A stretch of DNA of 64,000 nucleotides from JAAFHB01 sp963677935. GTDB taxonomy: Bacteria; Bacteroidota; Bacteroidia; Bacteroidales; Prolixibacteraceae. The DNA is taken from positions 5,456,001 to 5,520,000 of the forward strand of contig CAXXEH010000003.1 in NCBI GenBank assembly GCA_963677935.2. Reading direction: 5' to 3'. The notes under the pieces are model-generated. The model was not told the DNA's origin. It was given only the letters and a program-made list of their open reading frames with translations, and did no database searches. This document shows positions 34,122 through 43,630 of this stretch, one piece after another (the first letter of the stretch is position 1; each line of letters opens with the position of its first letter). The translations under genes were made by a program, and so were the position numbers.

Positions 34122-35429
34122 ATGGAAACAAAAAGTATTCAACAGTTGATGAACAGTTACAGTGTGAAGATGATCATCGTTTCGGGATTGGCCATTATGC
34201 TTCTTATCCCGTCGTTTTTAATCCAGGATATTATTCGCGAGCGAATAGCGCTGAGCCAGGAGGTGAAAAATGAACTTTACGCCCAATGGGGAGGAAAACA
34301 GGTGGTGGCCGGTCCGGTATTGAATGTGCCGTTTACGATGACGGAACCTGGGGAGAAAAATCAGGTAACTAACGAACGACATGGGGTGGCCCATTTCCTC
34401 CCTGAAACATTAAAAACGGATGGGATTTTGTATCCGGAAACCAGGAAGCGCGGGATTTACAAAGTAGTGGTTTACGAAGGAAAACTCAAAATGAAAGGTT
34501 CGTTTGCACAACCTGATATATCACAATTGGATCTTCAAAATGCCCGTTATAACTGGAGTGCAGCTTATTTCACAATGGGTATTACTGATATGCGGGGTAT
34601 TAAAAACCTGCCCGAATTGGTTATTAATGGTCAGAAATGCAACGTTGAACCTGGTGTAGCCGATACCGATTTGTTCCAGTCGGGAATTACCGTTAAAGCC
34701 AATTCAGTTGACCTGAAACTTCCCATGAATTTTGAGATCGAACTGGTTTTAAACGGATCGGAGGACCTGTCAGTTGAAGCGCTTGGGAAAAGGTCTGAAG
34801 TTGAGATAAAGTCTGACTGGGCACAGCCAAGTTTTACAGGTGGATTTCTTCCGTCAAATCGTCTGGTTACCGCAAAAGGGTTTACGGCTGAATGGTTGGT
34901 GACCCACCTGAACCGCAACTTTCCGCAGCAATGGGTCGACCGGAAATACAACACACACGAAGCTAAATTGGGTGTTGAGCTGCTTATTCCGCTCGATCAT
35001 TACCAGAAATCGATGCGATCGGTAAAATATGCCATCCTCTTTATTGCGTTGAATTTTATCATTTTTATTTTCATGGAAATTAAGAGTAAGACCAGGATTC
35101 ATCCGTTCCAGTATTCATTGGTGGCATTTGCATTGCTGATCTTTTATGCACTTCTGACCTCCATCGGCGAACAAATAGGGTTCAATCTGGCTTACCTGAT
35201 TTCTGCGGTAGCTGTCACTTTGCTGATCTCGTGGTATGTTTTTACAATGCTGCGAAATTTACGAATGACCGCCTGGGTAACCCTTTTACAGACAGGCTTG
35301 TATCTGTTCCTGTTTACCATTTTACAGCTGGAGGATTATGCACTGCTTGCCGGAAGTCTTGGCCTATTTGTAATTCTGGCAGGTATTATGCGTGCCTCTC
35401 AGCAAATTAACTGGTATTCTGAAGGATAG
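34122..35429 (+). CDS. creD: CreD-family inner-membrane protein
   Basis: 435 residues. N-terminal membrane helix (about 17-35), a ~250-residue periplasmic region, then five or six membrane helices in the last 140 residues (KYAILFIALNFIIFIF, AFALLIFYALLTSIGEQIGF). The motifs ELYAQWGGKQVVAGPVLNVP and the TEWLVTHLNRNFPQQW-type segment are typical of CreD. Function is envelope integrity and colicin tolerance in E. coli; in Bacteroidota it is encoded beside a winged-helix regulator as here. Ends at a strong terminator. Confidence 0.9.
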   Translation: METKSIQQLMNSYSVKMIIVSGLAIMLLIPSFLIQDIIRERIALSQEVKNELYAQWGGKQVVAGPVLNVPFTMTEPGEKNQVTNERHGVAHFLPETLKTDGILYPETRKRGIYKVVVYEGKLKMKGSFAQPDISQLDLQNARYNWSAAYFTMGITDMRGIKNLPELVINGQKCNVEPGVADTDLFQSGITVKANSVDLKLPMNFEIELVLNGSEDLSVEALGKRSEVEIKSDWAQPSFTGGFLPSNRLVTAKGFTAEWLVTHLNRNFPQQWVDRKYNTHEAKLGVELLIPLDHYQKSMRSVKYAILFIALNFIIFIFMEIKSKTRIHPFQYSLVAFALLIFYALLTSIGEQIGFNLAYLISAVAVTLLISWYVFTMLRNLRMTAWVTLLQTGLYLFLFTILQLEDYALLAGSLGLFVILAGIMRASQQINWYSEG

Positions 35430-35434
35430 GTTTT

Positions 35435-35463
35435 AGAGAGGTCGTTTACGGCCTCTCTTTTAT
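35435..35463 (+). terminator. Rho-independent terminator after creD
   Basis: AGAGAGG pairs with CCTCTCT around a 10-base loop and is followed by TTTTATTT. It lies 6 bases after the creD stop. Confidence 0.8.
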
Positions 35464-35652
35464 TTGGCTCCCGTTTCACTTAAAAACAGCCATATTTTTA
35501 CTTCAATAAATCCTAATGACTGTATCAGCCAATTTTTAATGTTCTTTTGACGTACGTCCTTACTCAAAATGATCAACGATCAAATGACGTTTATCCGGTT
35601 TTTGACTGATAGGACAACTAATGCAAGAATTTAACTGAAGGAGCTTAATCTA

Positions 35653-38325
35653 TTAATTGTTCCAAACGGTATCATAATAGGTATAATACGCATTCATGAA
35701 TTCGTCGTGATTGGCAAATCCCAGTGATTTAAAACCATTTTCTGCATCCGAAAGTACATTTTTGACCCCAGTGTACCCACCTTTTTGATAGATAAAATTC
35801 ATCAGTGTTTGACCCAGGAGATAATAGTCGTAGTATGGATTTCCAGGGTAAATTTTTGTGTCGTCATAATTTGGACGATGACCAAAATTGTTCGTGGCTA
35901 TTCGCATAGCCTCCCTCACCGAAGGTTTTATCTCTGAAATCTTATTCTGTGGTAAAATCCCGTTGGCCAGGAACTCTGCAGCCCCTTCACTTAGCCAGGC
36001 GGTGGGTTGAAAATTGCGTGGATACAACCTGAATACCACTGAATGGGCAAACTCATGTCTTAATAAATGATTCCACCTATACATATCATTCAGGGTTGTG
36101 GGACTACTGCATGCCATTCCAGATACCCAACCAGTTCCTCCGGTATACCTGTTAGAACATTGAACGCCGTCCCGGGTAGCGACTTCACACTCCGGCCCAA
36201 AGCCGAAGGCCAATTTCTCAGGAAATGAGATATTTAATAAAGACATATATTCAGAATAGGCTGTTTCAATTATATCTGTAAAACCGGATATACAAAACGC
36301 ATCTTTATCTGCGCAGTAAAATTTAAAGTGCATCGATTCGATTTGCAATCTTCCTCTTTTTTGATTATTGGTTTCCAGAATCCGGTAATCAATATATCGT
36401 TTCCAGATTGAATACAGATTATCCAATGATTCTACTCCCGACCAATAAGGTGCTACAACCACTGTCTGAGACGAAACATCAATAATATCATTATACTGCC
36501 AGCACTTGTTTACTGCCATAAATTCACCCCACATCTGCGCAATGGCAATTCCATGATTAGCGGCAAAAAGTGTTGGATCGTTTAGTGTAGTTAATGAAGG
36601 TAATTGACCACCATATTTCATGATTGCTGACTTTGTATCGTCATCCGATATCGTCAATCCAGCTTCAAATGCAGCCATACCGTATTTGAACCATATCGGG
36701 AAAGTGGTTTTTAAGTAATAATTCGATAAAAACAGTTGACACATGTAATAGATTGCCGCATGTGTTGCATCTTTAAAAACCGCTTTTTGTTCTGAAGAGT
36801 AAGGCGTCGTGACATAAATTTTCCCATCACTCCCAATATATCCTGCATCGAACGGCATCGTATTGGAAGGTTTCTGGCTTATAAAGGTAGTTGAATATAC
36901 CGGGACGACTTCGACACCACTAAAAAGATTGGTTTGATAAGAGGGGTATCTGTGCAGATTGAGGGCAAGTATCTTGTTATCTATTCGGCTTTGAACAATT
37001 ACAGGAAGACTTTCTCCAAGAATATCAATGGTATAGTTAATAGTCCCCGCATCTTCGGCAACAACAGTATAGGTCATATTCGAGGTGAAATTATTTTGGG
37101 TTGACCCAGAAATTTGAATAGTCGGTCCCACTTTTGCGGAAGCCTTATCCGAAAGGGTAAAAGTGGCGATCAGGTTGGTTCGGTTGACTCCTGCTGGTAT
37201 TGTGCAGATAATTCGTTGGTTCGCTTTTTCAACAATCCCGATAACGTCATAGGGAAGCGAACTGTTATTGGTCTTTAGGAAACTGAAGGACAAAAGATCC
37301 TTTGCGCTGTTTGGGGCACAGGTAATCGAGACGGTATAATTGGTGGAAGAACCATCTTCTGCCGTGATGGAATAAACGACAGGGACAGTGAAATCATTGA
37401 TGGTTACCTTATCCTGCTGCTCAGTATTCCCAACTTTAACAATCGATTTTAGTGAATTAGTAAATGTGGCCTTAAAGGAAGAAAGAATTGTATTATATGG
37501 AACAATAATATTAACTGTTGTACCTGAAATAATCCCGGCGATATCAGCCGGAATATTCGGATTATCTGCTTTCGTCAATCCGAATGTGAGGAAAGCCTTT
37601 TCGGAACTTTTCTTCACTACATTTACAGTATAATCCTGTTTCGAGCCATCCTCTGCAATTATGGAATAAACAACTGGCTGAGCAAAACTATTTATTGTGC
37701 TTTTTGATTGTTGAACAAGGTTGCCCACCTTTACTGTTACTTTTGGAGAAGCGGTATAGGTGGCCTTTAAAGTTGATAAATCAGCACTGGATGAAAGTAG
37801 TACATTAATAATACAACCGGTTATCATCCCAATGCAATCTTCGTTTAAAGAAGGATTGTCTGATTTCGCAAATAGAAAAGTAATAAGCGCTTTATCCGAG
37901 CATACTATAGAGATGTTGTAGTTTTGGGTACTACCGTCTTCAGCAGTAACAGTATATATTAGGGGAGAAGTAAAATTGTTGGTATTCAGTTTATCTTGTT
38001 GAATTACTACTCCAATCCTAACAACTGATTTTGAAGAACTGGTAAAACTAGCTTTTAATCCGGAAATATCAATATTTGAGGGGATTGAAATAGTGATCGT
38101 ATTTCCGATAATCGTCCCTGCATAATCTTCAGGAAGGGCTGCGTTGTCAGCTCTTTTAAATGCAAACGAGGTAATCGACTTATCACTACTCTTTTTAACT
38201 TCGACGGGCACCGGATCACCACCTTTATTACACGAAAAAAGCAGTATTCCGGAAAAAATAAAACAAACTAATATTCGGGTGATAGTTAATCGATATTGGT
38301 CAGTAATTTCGGATATCTTTTCCAT
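35653..38325 (-). CDS. Large lipoprotein: four DUF5018-like repeats and a gluzincin-type metallopeptidase domain
   Basis: 890 residues. Signal with lipobox (LLFSCNKGG, Cys at about residue 32). Four ~90-residue beta-sandwich repeats (about 45-135, 140-230, 235-330 and 335-430) share the pattern ITSFAF.KADN..LP.D..G.I.G and the closing YTVTAEDGST.NYT, resembling DUF5018. The C-terminal domain has the zinc motif HEFAH followed 20 residues later by WLSEGAAEF, a gluzincin/peptidase MA-like arrangement (about residues 755-790). It is predicted to sit on the outer membrane and act on an extracellular protein or peptidoglycan-associated target; no substrate is evident. Single-gene unit. Confidence 0.82.
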   Translation of the reverse strand: MEKISEITDQYRLTITRILVCFIFSGILLFSCNKGGDPVPVEVKKSSDKSITSFAFKRADNAALPEDYAGTIIGNTITISIPSNIDISGLKASFTSSSKSVVRIGVVIQQDKLNTNNFTSPLIYTVTAEDGSTQNYNISIVCSDKALITFLFAKSDNPSLNEDCIGMITGCIINVLLSSSADLSTLKATYTASPKVTVKVGNLVQQSKSTINSFAQPVVYSIIAEDGSKQDYTVNVVKKSSEKAFLTFGLTKADNPNIPADIAGIISGTTVNIIVPYNTILSSFKATFTNSLKSIVKVGNTEQQDKVTINDFTVPVVYSITAEDGSSTNYTVSITCAPNSAKDLLSFSFLKTNNSSLPYDVIGIVEKANQRIICTIPAGVNRTNLIATFTLSDKASAKVGPTIQISGSTQNNFTSNMTYTVVAEDAGTINYTIDILGESLPVIVQSRIDNKILALNLHRYPSYQTNLFSGVEVVPVYSTTFISQKPSNTMPFDAGYIGSDGKIYVTTPYSSEQKAVFKDATHAAIYYMCQLFLSNYYLKTTFPIWFKYGMAAFEAGLTISDDDTKSAIMKYGGQLPSLTTLNDPTLFAANHGIAIAQMWGEFMAVNKCWQYNDIIDVSSQTVVVAPYWSGVESLDNLYSIWKRYIDYRILETNNQKRGRLQIESMHFKFYCADKDAFCISGFTDIIETAYSEYMSLLNISFPEKLAFGFGPECEVATRDGVQCSNRYTGGTGWVSGMACSSPTTLNDMYRWNHLLRHEFAHSVVFRLYPRNFQPTAWLSEGAAEFLANGILPQNKISEIKPSVREAMRIATNNFGHRPNYDDTKIYPGNPYYDYYLLGQTLMNFIYQKGGYTGVKNVLSDAENGFKSLGFANHDEFMNAYYTYYDTVWNN

Positions 38326-38656
38326 TTTTCATAGGTAAAATGAAACATTTGAAAAATTTGGGCCAAAAATAAAAAAAAGCTACGAAAACTTAATAATTAA
38401 TTTGTGTATTATTTATGTTTCACAACATATGTTAATCGCAAAATGGTTTGGTAATTTGACCTAAATAAATCAGTATTCAATACAGTCTCAAATCACTCAC
38501 TCAAATCCCGAGGTATCGGAAACGCTCTAAGGAACAACTAAGATTCTATTTTTCCTAAATGTACCACAACATTTCTGAATTCTGTTACCTTGGATCCTCC
38601 GGCTTGGTGCACCTTTGCAATGTCAAAACAGAACAAATAATTTAAAATTTATAAAA
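38326..38656. other. Divergent intergenic region between the metallopeptidase lipoprotein gene and yceI
   Basis: 331 bases, AT-rich, no open frame of note. It holds the promoters of both genes; the only one I can propose is the yceI promoter at 38590-38617. No RNA structure or repeat was seen. Confidence 0.6.
38590..38617 (+). promoter_or_regulatory. Candidate promoter of yceI
   Basis: TTG at 38590-38592 and CACCTTTG at 38610-38617 (6 of 8 matches to TAnnTTTG with the nn positions free) are separated by 17 bases, about 40 bases before the chosen ATG. Spacing is slightly short. Confidence 0.4.
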
Positions 38657-39277
38657 ATGAAAACAAACAAAGTCGGGATTTTCAGTAAGGTGTTATTTAA
38701 AGTGGTCTTTTTATTTCTGACCATTGTCATTGTAAATTCAAATGTCAGCGCTGCAGATTATGCCGTTGATAAAGCGGTCAGCAAAGTTAAATGGGAGGGA
38801 AAGAAAGTAACCGGTAAACACACAGGAACGATCTCTTTTGAAAGCGGATTATTAACTGTTTCAAAGGATAAGGTCGTCGGCGGATCTATTGTAATTGATA
38901 TGAAAACGATTGTAGATGAAGACTTAACTGATCCGGAGTGGAACAAAAAGCTGATCGGGCACCTTTCGTCGGATGATTTCTTCTCAATTGCAAAATTTCC
39001 ACAGGCAAGTATGGTCGTAAATAAGGTAACTTCAGTGTCAGGTGATGATTTCCATTTCCAGGCTGACCTTACGATAAAGGGGATAAAGAAACCAGTTGAG
39101 TTTAATGCAAAAGTCAAAGTTAATGGCGATAAACTGAGCACCCAGGGAATAATTACTATCAACAGAACGCTTTACGATATCAAATATGGTTCGGGAAGCT
39201 TTTTTCAGGGCTTGGGAGACAAAATGATCAGTGATGATTTTACCCTTGAATTTGATGTAATAGCAACTAAAAAGTAA
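38657..39277 (+). CDS. YceI-family periplasmic lipocalin-like protein
   Basis: About 206 residues. ATG at 38657 starts a signal peptide (KVLFKVVFLFLTIVIVNSNVSA|ADYAVDKAVSKVKWEGKK). An upstream in-frame start at 38615 would put extra residues in front of the signal and is rejected. YceI landmarks are HTGTISFESGLLTV, GGSIVIDMKTI, LIGHLSSDDFFSIAKFPQA, and LTIKGIKKPVEF. The family binds isoprenoid-type ligands (polyisoprenoid-binding) in a beta barrel, which is notable given the isoprenoid-like cluster 13 kb upstream, although a link is only speculation. Terminator at 39302. Confidence 0.93.
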   Translation: MKTNKVGIFSKVLFKVVFLFLTIVIVNSNVSAADYAVDKAVSKVKWEGKKVTGKHTGTISFESGLLTVSKDKVVGGSIVIDMKTIVDEDLTDPEWNKKLIGHLSSDDFFSIAKFPQASMVVNKVTSVSGDDFHFQADLTIKGIKKPVEFNAKVKVNGDKLSTQGIITINRTLYDIKYGSGSFFQGLGDKMISDDFTLEFDVIATKK

Positions 39278-39301
39278 TACAACCTTTAAAAATTTAAAGT
39301 T

Positions 39302-39330
39302 GGATGTCCCCAGGGGCATCCATTTTTTTT
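39302..39330 (+). terminator. Rho-independent terminator after yceI
   Basis: GGATGTCC pairs with GGGCATCC (one G-T pair) around a tight loop and is followed by eight T. It lies 24 bases after the yceI stop. Confidence 0.8.
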
Positions 39331-39756
39331 ATCCCTAAAATGAGATTGCTTTATTTTGGCGCTTATAACTCCATTAAAACTTGTTGGCCCTTCTTTAAGC
39401 AGACGTTTTATTACTGTCAGATTCCCGTTTTACTTTTGTTGAAACCGAATACATCAAAAAGGAGCTGCAAATCTGAACTGTAGGTACACCGCTGCTATCA
39501 ACGATGGAATAATAAACAAATATTGCATGAACAATTTTGGTGGATAAAGTGACATATAAATTCAATAGCAGTTATGATAAACATGATAATTGTCATATTA
39601 TTTGGCGAGATCCTTGCTTGGCATTGTATACGGCTGTAATAGAGCGCTGTAAGTAGCAAAAGACCAATGATGATAAGGGGCAGGGAAAAGCAAAATAAAA
39701 TTTAAAGTCATAACTTGATGTAGATTCAAAGATGTGTTTAATGAATTTTTTTAGAA
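39331..39756. other. Intergenic stretch without a convincing gene, next to pseudogenes
   Basis: 426 bases. A hydrophobic open stretch on the minus strand (about 39498-39697) lacks a usable start and was not called. No repeats, hairpins or RNA genes were noted apart from the yceI terminator. It may be decayed coding sequence, in keeping with the neighbouring remnants. Confidence 0.5.
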
Positions 39757-39930
39757 ATGAAAAATTCTTCCTTTCAGAGTTTTCATGTTCACCAGGTGAT
39801 CATGAAAACCGGGAGGCCCAACCAAACAGGGTTAAGCATACTGTTTACAGTCTTATTCTTCATATTACTTTTTGTCTCAGGCTGTAAATATGAGGTTACA
39901 AATAATGGGAATCTGAACGATTTGCCACTC
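39757..39930 (+). pseudogene. Head of a lipoprotein gene, truncated at a rearrangement junction
   Basis: From the ATG at 39757 (alternatively 39799) the frame encodes a lipoprotein signal LSILFTVLFFILLFVSGCKYE with a good lipobox VSGC, followed by about 15 polar residues. From about 39930 the same frame runs through sequence that is antisense to the subtilisin remnant, with no further lipoprotein character, until a stop at 40119. I read this as the first ~55 codons of a lipoprotein gene cut by a rearrangement; the downstream part is non-homologous. Confidence 0.55.
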
Positions 39931-40886
39931 TCACCTCCGGAAATCATTGATTTCGCCATAACCATATTTGTAATCAGGACCCGGATTCCCAAGATCATGA
40001 GAGGTATTGCATGCCAATCCTCTCATCAGTGCGGAATTGGGTTGTTGCCCTCCATGGGTTTCTTTATAACGCTGGTAAACCAAAGCCATCGTTCCGGCAA
40101 CGCCAGGTGCAGACATTGAGGTTCCGCTCATTAATCCGTAACCATTGTTAAAGACGTCTGAATAGACACCAACACCATCGCCACTGATGTTTGGAATTAA
40201 ACGGCCATCCCTGGAAGGTCCAAAGCTGCTGAAACTGCTCATGTTGTCCACCTGGTCTATGGCAGCGCATATCAATGAGTTCTTTAGATTTTTGGAAGTG
40301 GTACGATATCCCCCGGAACCGATGCAGGCTGACTGATCGTTTCCTGCAGAAAATATATAAAGGAAGTATGGATATAAACAGGCAATCTGGTCATCATTAT
40401 GGTCTTCAGTATTGTAGGCATTAGGCGAAGGACAAGTCGATACCGAATATCCCCAGGAGTTTGACGTAATTTCAATTCCATCATTATCCAACGACAAGAG
40501 TCTTTCCTCTTCTGTAGAAAGTCCATTCGACTGAAAGTTAAAATTCCAGGCATAGAGTGTAGCCTCCGGAGCCATCCCTATCGCTTCTGGATCGAGCAGA
40601 CCAGCACTTATTATTGTACCACAGGTATGGGTTCCGTGATCAGAAGTGTGATATTCAAATTCCCGGACAGAAACCCTGCCATTAAAATCCTTGTGTAATG
40701 ATTTGCCTGCAGAGGAGCGTGGGTTAAATGTTGGGATTTTAACCCTGTTCTCACTTCCTCGAAATTGGCTGCAGGAGTTATGCATTTCTCATTCAGCGTA
40801 ACTTTGTATTGGTTTGGATCAACCCTTTGAGCCCAACTTAAGTTAACAAGCAGTATCAAAAGCGATAAGAGATAAATGCACCTCAT
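39931..40886 (-). pseudogene. Subtilisin-like (S8) protease remnant, frameshifted and internally deleted
   Basis: The start ATG at 40886 gives a signal peptide (MRCIYLLSLLILLVNLSWAQ) and ~25 further residues up to NFEEV. Then the frame must shift to continue into ENRVKIPTFNPRSSAGKSLH and the catalytic core. His and Ser sites of peptidase S8 are intact (DHGTHTCGTIISAG and SGTSMSAPGVAG), as is the oxyanion-region SAGND, but the expected Asp motif (usually VAVIDTG-like) is missing between the two parts. The sequence ends at GYGEINDFRR with a stop right at the catalytic-domain end, where related proteins carry further domains. The two frames overlap at about 40740-40785. Confidence 0.72.
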
Positions 40887-40979
40887 GATTTATTCATTGG
40901 TCTTAGGATATGAAATTTTTTCTAATCCAAATACATAAAAACAAAAAAGGCCAAAATCTTTCGATTTCTGCCTTTTAAG

Positions 40980-41053
40980 CTCCTCAGGTAGGACTTGAAC
41001 CTACGACCTACGGATTAACAGTCCGCCGCTCTAACCAACTGAGCTACTAAGGA
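40980..41053 (-). tRNA. tRNA-Asn (anticodon GTT)
   Basis: 74 bases on the minus strand. Acceptor strand TCCTTAG pairs with CTGAGGA plus discriminator G; D-arm AGCTCAGTTGGTTAGAGC; anticodon loop ACTGTTAATC with anticodon GTT; T-loop GGTTCAAGTCC. CCA is not encoded. The tRNA lies between the protease remnant and the PfkB kinase gene. Confidence 0.95.
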
Positions 41054-41163
41054 ATAATATTATTTTGCGCTTTAGCCCTTATTTCTTCTAAAGCGTTGCA
41101 AAAATAGTAAGATTTTAAGAAATGAGAAATATATTTGTAAAAAATATGAAAATAATCTGCAAG

Positions 41164-42144
41164 ATGAATAAATTGAAAATTTTGGGAATCGGAAATGCAC
41201 TCGTTGATATTATGGTTCTTCCTGATGATGATCAGATTATCAGCAATCTAAATCTTCCTAAAGGAGGAATGACATTGGTCGACGGAGAGCTTTCAACCCG
41301 CATACAACAGGAGATCTCCCATCTCAAAATAAAGATTGCTACAGGCGGATCTGTCGCAAATGCAATCAATGGCATCGCCGGACTGGGGATTGAGTGCGGA
41401 TTTGTTGGCTCAATCGGCCGCGATGATCTCGGAACACTGTTTAAAAGCGACATGGTCAAACGGGGAATCACGTTAAAATTGAAAGAACTTGAGCTGCCAA
41501 CCGGTCGTGCAGTCGGATTTGTAAGTCCCGGTGGTGAGCGCACTTTTGCTACCTATTTGGGTGCGGCTGTCGAAATGGGCCCCACTGATATTACTACCGA
41601 AATGTTTGCAGGTTATGATATCTTCTTTATCGAGGGTTACCTCGTATTTAACCATGCATTGATTATGGCGGCCGCTTCGGCGGCTAAATCGGCCGGACTA
41701 ACAATAGCACTTGATCTGGCCAGCTATAATGTGGTGGAAGCAAACCAGGATATTCTGAACGAATTGGTTGACAACTATATCGATATTGTGTTTGCAAACG
41801 AGGATGAAGCAAAATCTTTTACCGGAATGCAACCAGAGGCTGCCCTTGAAAATCTGGCATCCAGGTGTGATATCGCTGTGGTAAAGGTGGGTAAAGATGG
41901 GGCATACGTTCAGCAGGGTGATCAGAAATGGTACATACCGGCAATGGGAACGGTCGTTATTGATACAACAGGTGCTGGCGACTATTTTGCGGCGGGATTT
42001 CTTGCAGGGCTGGCCACCGGATGTGATCTTGGAAAATGTGGAATAATTGGCTCTTTATTGGCAGGTGAAGTAATAAAGGTCGTTGGTGCTGAGCTGGAAG
42101 ACCACCATTGGGATGCGATTAGAAATCATCCTGAAATGTTTTAA
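41164..42144 (+). CDS. PfkB-family carbohydrate/nucleoside kinase (adenosine-kinase-like)
   Basis: About 326 residues. The start at 41164 gives MNKLKILGIGNALVDIMV, the typical N-terminus; an upstream in-frame ATG at 41122 adds 14 unlikely residues. PfkB signature 1 GGSVANAINGIAGLGIECGFVG and signature 2 DTTGAGDYFAAGFLAG with catalytic Asp are present. The overall pattern fits the ribokinase/adenosine-kinase-like group widespread in Bacteroidota. Substrate not certain. A hairpin at 42186-42229 follows. Confidence 0.9.
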   Translation: MNKLKILGIGNALVDIMVLPDDDQIISNLNLPKGGMTLVDGELSTRIQQEISHLKIKIATGGSVANAINGIAGLGIECGFVGSIGRDDLGTLFKSDMVKRGITLKLKELELPTGRAVGFVSPGGERTFATYLGAAVEMGPTDITTEMFAGYDIFFIEGYLVFNHALIMAAASAAKSAGLTIALDLASYNVVEANQDILNELVDNYIDIVFANEDEAKSFTGMQPEAALENLASRCDIAVVKVGKDGAYVQQGDQKWYIPAMGTVVIDTTGAGDYFAAGFLAGLATGCDLGKCGIIGSLLAGEVIKVVGAELEDHHWDAIRNHPEMF

Positions 42145-42185
42145 GCAAAATTTCTGTTTGAACTATCGGGGCTTAATTGAATGAA

Positions 42186-42229
42186 AAGAGGAACCATTTA
42201 TCCTGCAGGCAGGTGAAATAGTTCCTCTT
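42186..42229. terminator. Hairpin between convergent PfkB and tyrS genes, probable bidirectional terminator
   Basis: AAGAGGAAC pairs with GTTCCTCTT, with additional pairing inside; short T-runs follow on both strands (TGATTTT and TTTTCATT). It lies 42 bases after the PfkB gene stop. Confidence 0.6.
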
Positions 42230-42334
42230 CTGATTTTAAAAACGATACAGATCATTTCGTCTGCTAATGTTTAATCAACATTGCTGCTTGAAAATGGCAT
42301 GTTATTTATAACAGGAATCAATCCTGCATAAGAT

Positions 42335-43630
42335 TTATTGCACTATTAAAAGAAAGTAATTCTTCTTCCCTTTTTGTATCAGAAGGTATTTACCTCCGAT
42401 CAGTTTAGATAGTGAAACTGTCTCATCAGGAGATTCCACCTTAACTTTATTCACTGCAACTCCGCCACCTGCAATTGTCCGGCGCGCTTCACCCTTTGAC
42501 GGGAAGATGGTACTCTTTTCAGCCAGCAAATCGATGATATTTATGCCTGATTCAAGCTCCCCTTTGACGATCCCGAATTGTGGAACTCCGTCAAAGACCG
42601 ATAAAAAGGTGGCTTCGTCAAGTTTGCGCAAGGTCTCCTCGGTCCCTTTCCCAAATAAGATCTCCGAAGCTTCAACAGCAATAAGATAGTCGGCTTCCGA
42701 ATGAACCATACAAGTCACCTCTTTGGCAAGAACCTTCTGAAGTTGTCGCAGATGAGGTGCGAGACGATGCTCCTCCGTGAGGGCGTCAATTTCGTCCTTT
42801 GGAAGAACTGTAAAAATCTTGATGTATTTTTCCGCATCGGCATCCGAAGTGTTTAGCCAGAACTGGTAGAAGGTATATGGAGATGTTCTTGCCGGATCGA
42901 GCCATACGTTTCCGGACTCTGTTTTTCCGAATTTAGTCCCATCTGCTTTTTTTATGAGCGGACAAGTAAGTGCCCATGCTTCACCACCCGCTTTTCTACG
43001 TATCAGTTCGGTGCCGGTTGTGATATTCCCCCACTGATCCGATCCACCCATCTGCAGTTTGCAGTTTTTTGTTTCATACAGATGGAGAAAGTCTGTTCCC
43101 TGTACCAATTGATAGGTGAACTCGGTAAAGGACATCCCTGCCATTCCGCTTTCGGGATCAAGCCGTTTCTTAACCGAGTCCTTTGCCATCATATAATTGA
43201 CCGTGATGTGTTTACCGATATCACGGATAAAGTCCAGAAAAGTGAACTCTTTCATCCAATCGTAATTATTGACCATCTCAGCCCGATTCGCACCGATGGA
43301 TTCAAAATCCAGAAACTTTGAGATCTGAACTTTGAGGCACTCCTGGTTATGGCGCAATGTGGATTCATCCAGTAGATTACGCTCCTGTGATTTGCCCGAC
43401 GGGTCGCCAATCATCCCTGTTGCACCCCCAACCAAAACAATCGGTTTATGTCCGCAAAGCTGGAAATGTTTGAGCATCATTACCCCGACAAGGTGTCCGA
43501 TATGCAGGGAATCGGCAGTCGGATCGATCCCCACATAAGCCGAGGTAACCTCTTTTTTAAGCTGTTCTTCCAATCCGGGCATCATATCATGAATCATGCC
43601 TCTCCAGGTCAATTCTTCAACAAAATTCAT
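42335..43630 (-). CDS. tyrS: Tyrosyl-tRNA synthetase
   Basis: Charges tRNA-Tyr. 431 residues, normal length. Class I signatures HIGH at residues 43-46 (SLHIGHLVG) and KFGKT (TKFGKTESGN) as the KMSKS counterpart; tyrosine-site motifs YQLVQGTDFLHLY and QMGGSDQWGNI. The C-terminal S4 RNA-binding domain contains EARRTIAGGGVAVN. Single gene, converging on the PfkB gene. Confidence 0.97.
   Translation of the reverse strand: MNFVEELTWRGMIHDMMPGLEEQLKKEVTSAYVGIDPTADSLHIGHLVGVMMLKHFQLCGHKPIVLVGGATGMIGDPSGKSQERNLLDESTLRHNQECLKVQISKFLDFESIGANRAEMVNNYDWMKEFTFLDFIRDIGKHITVNYMMAKDSVKKRLDPESGMAGMSFTEFTYQLVQGTDFLHLYETKNCKLQMGGSDQWGNITTGTELIRRKAGGEAWALTCPLIKKADGTKFGKTESGNVWLDPARTSPYTFYQFWLNTSDADAEKYIKIFTVLPKDEIDALTEEHRLAPHLRQLQKVLAKEVTCMVHSEADYLIAVEASEILFGKGTEETLRKLDEATFLSVFDGVPQFGIVKGELESGINIIDLLAEKSTIFPSKGEARRTIAGGGVAVNKVKVESPDETVSLSKLIGGKYLLIQKGKKNYFLLIVQ

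Noticed and set aside
39498..39697. Hydrophobic open stretch on the minus strand (…LPLIIIGLLLLTALYYSRI…)
   Set aside because: It lacks a usable start codon (a stop directly precedes it) and has no recognisable family; it may be decayed sequence, but not a gene I can support.
39931..40119. Extension of the lipoprotein frame into the subtilisin region
   Set aside because: This part is the antisense reading of the protease remnant and was not counted as lipoprotein sequence.
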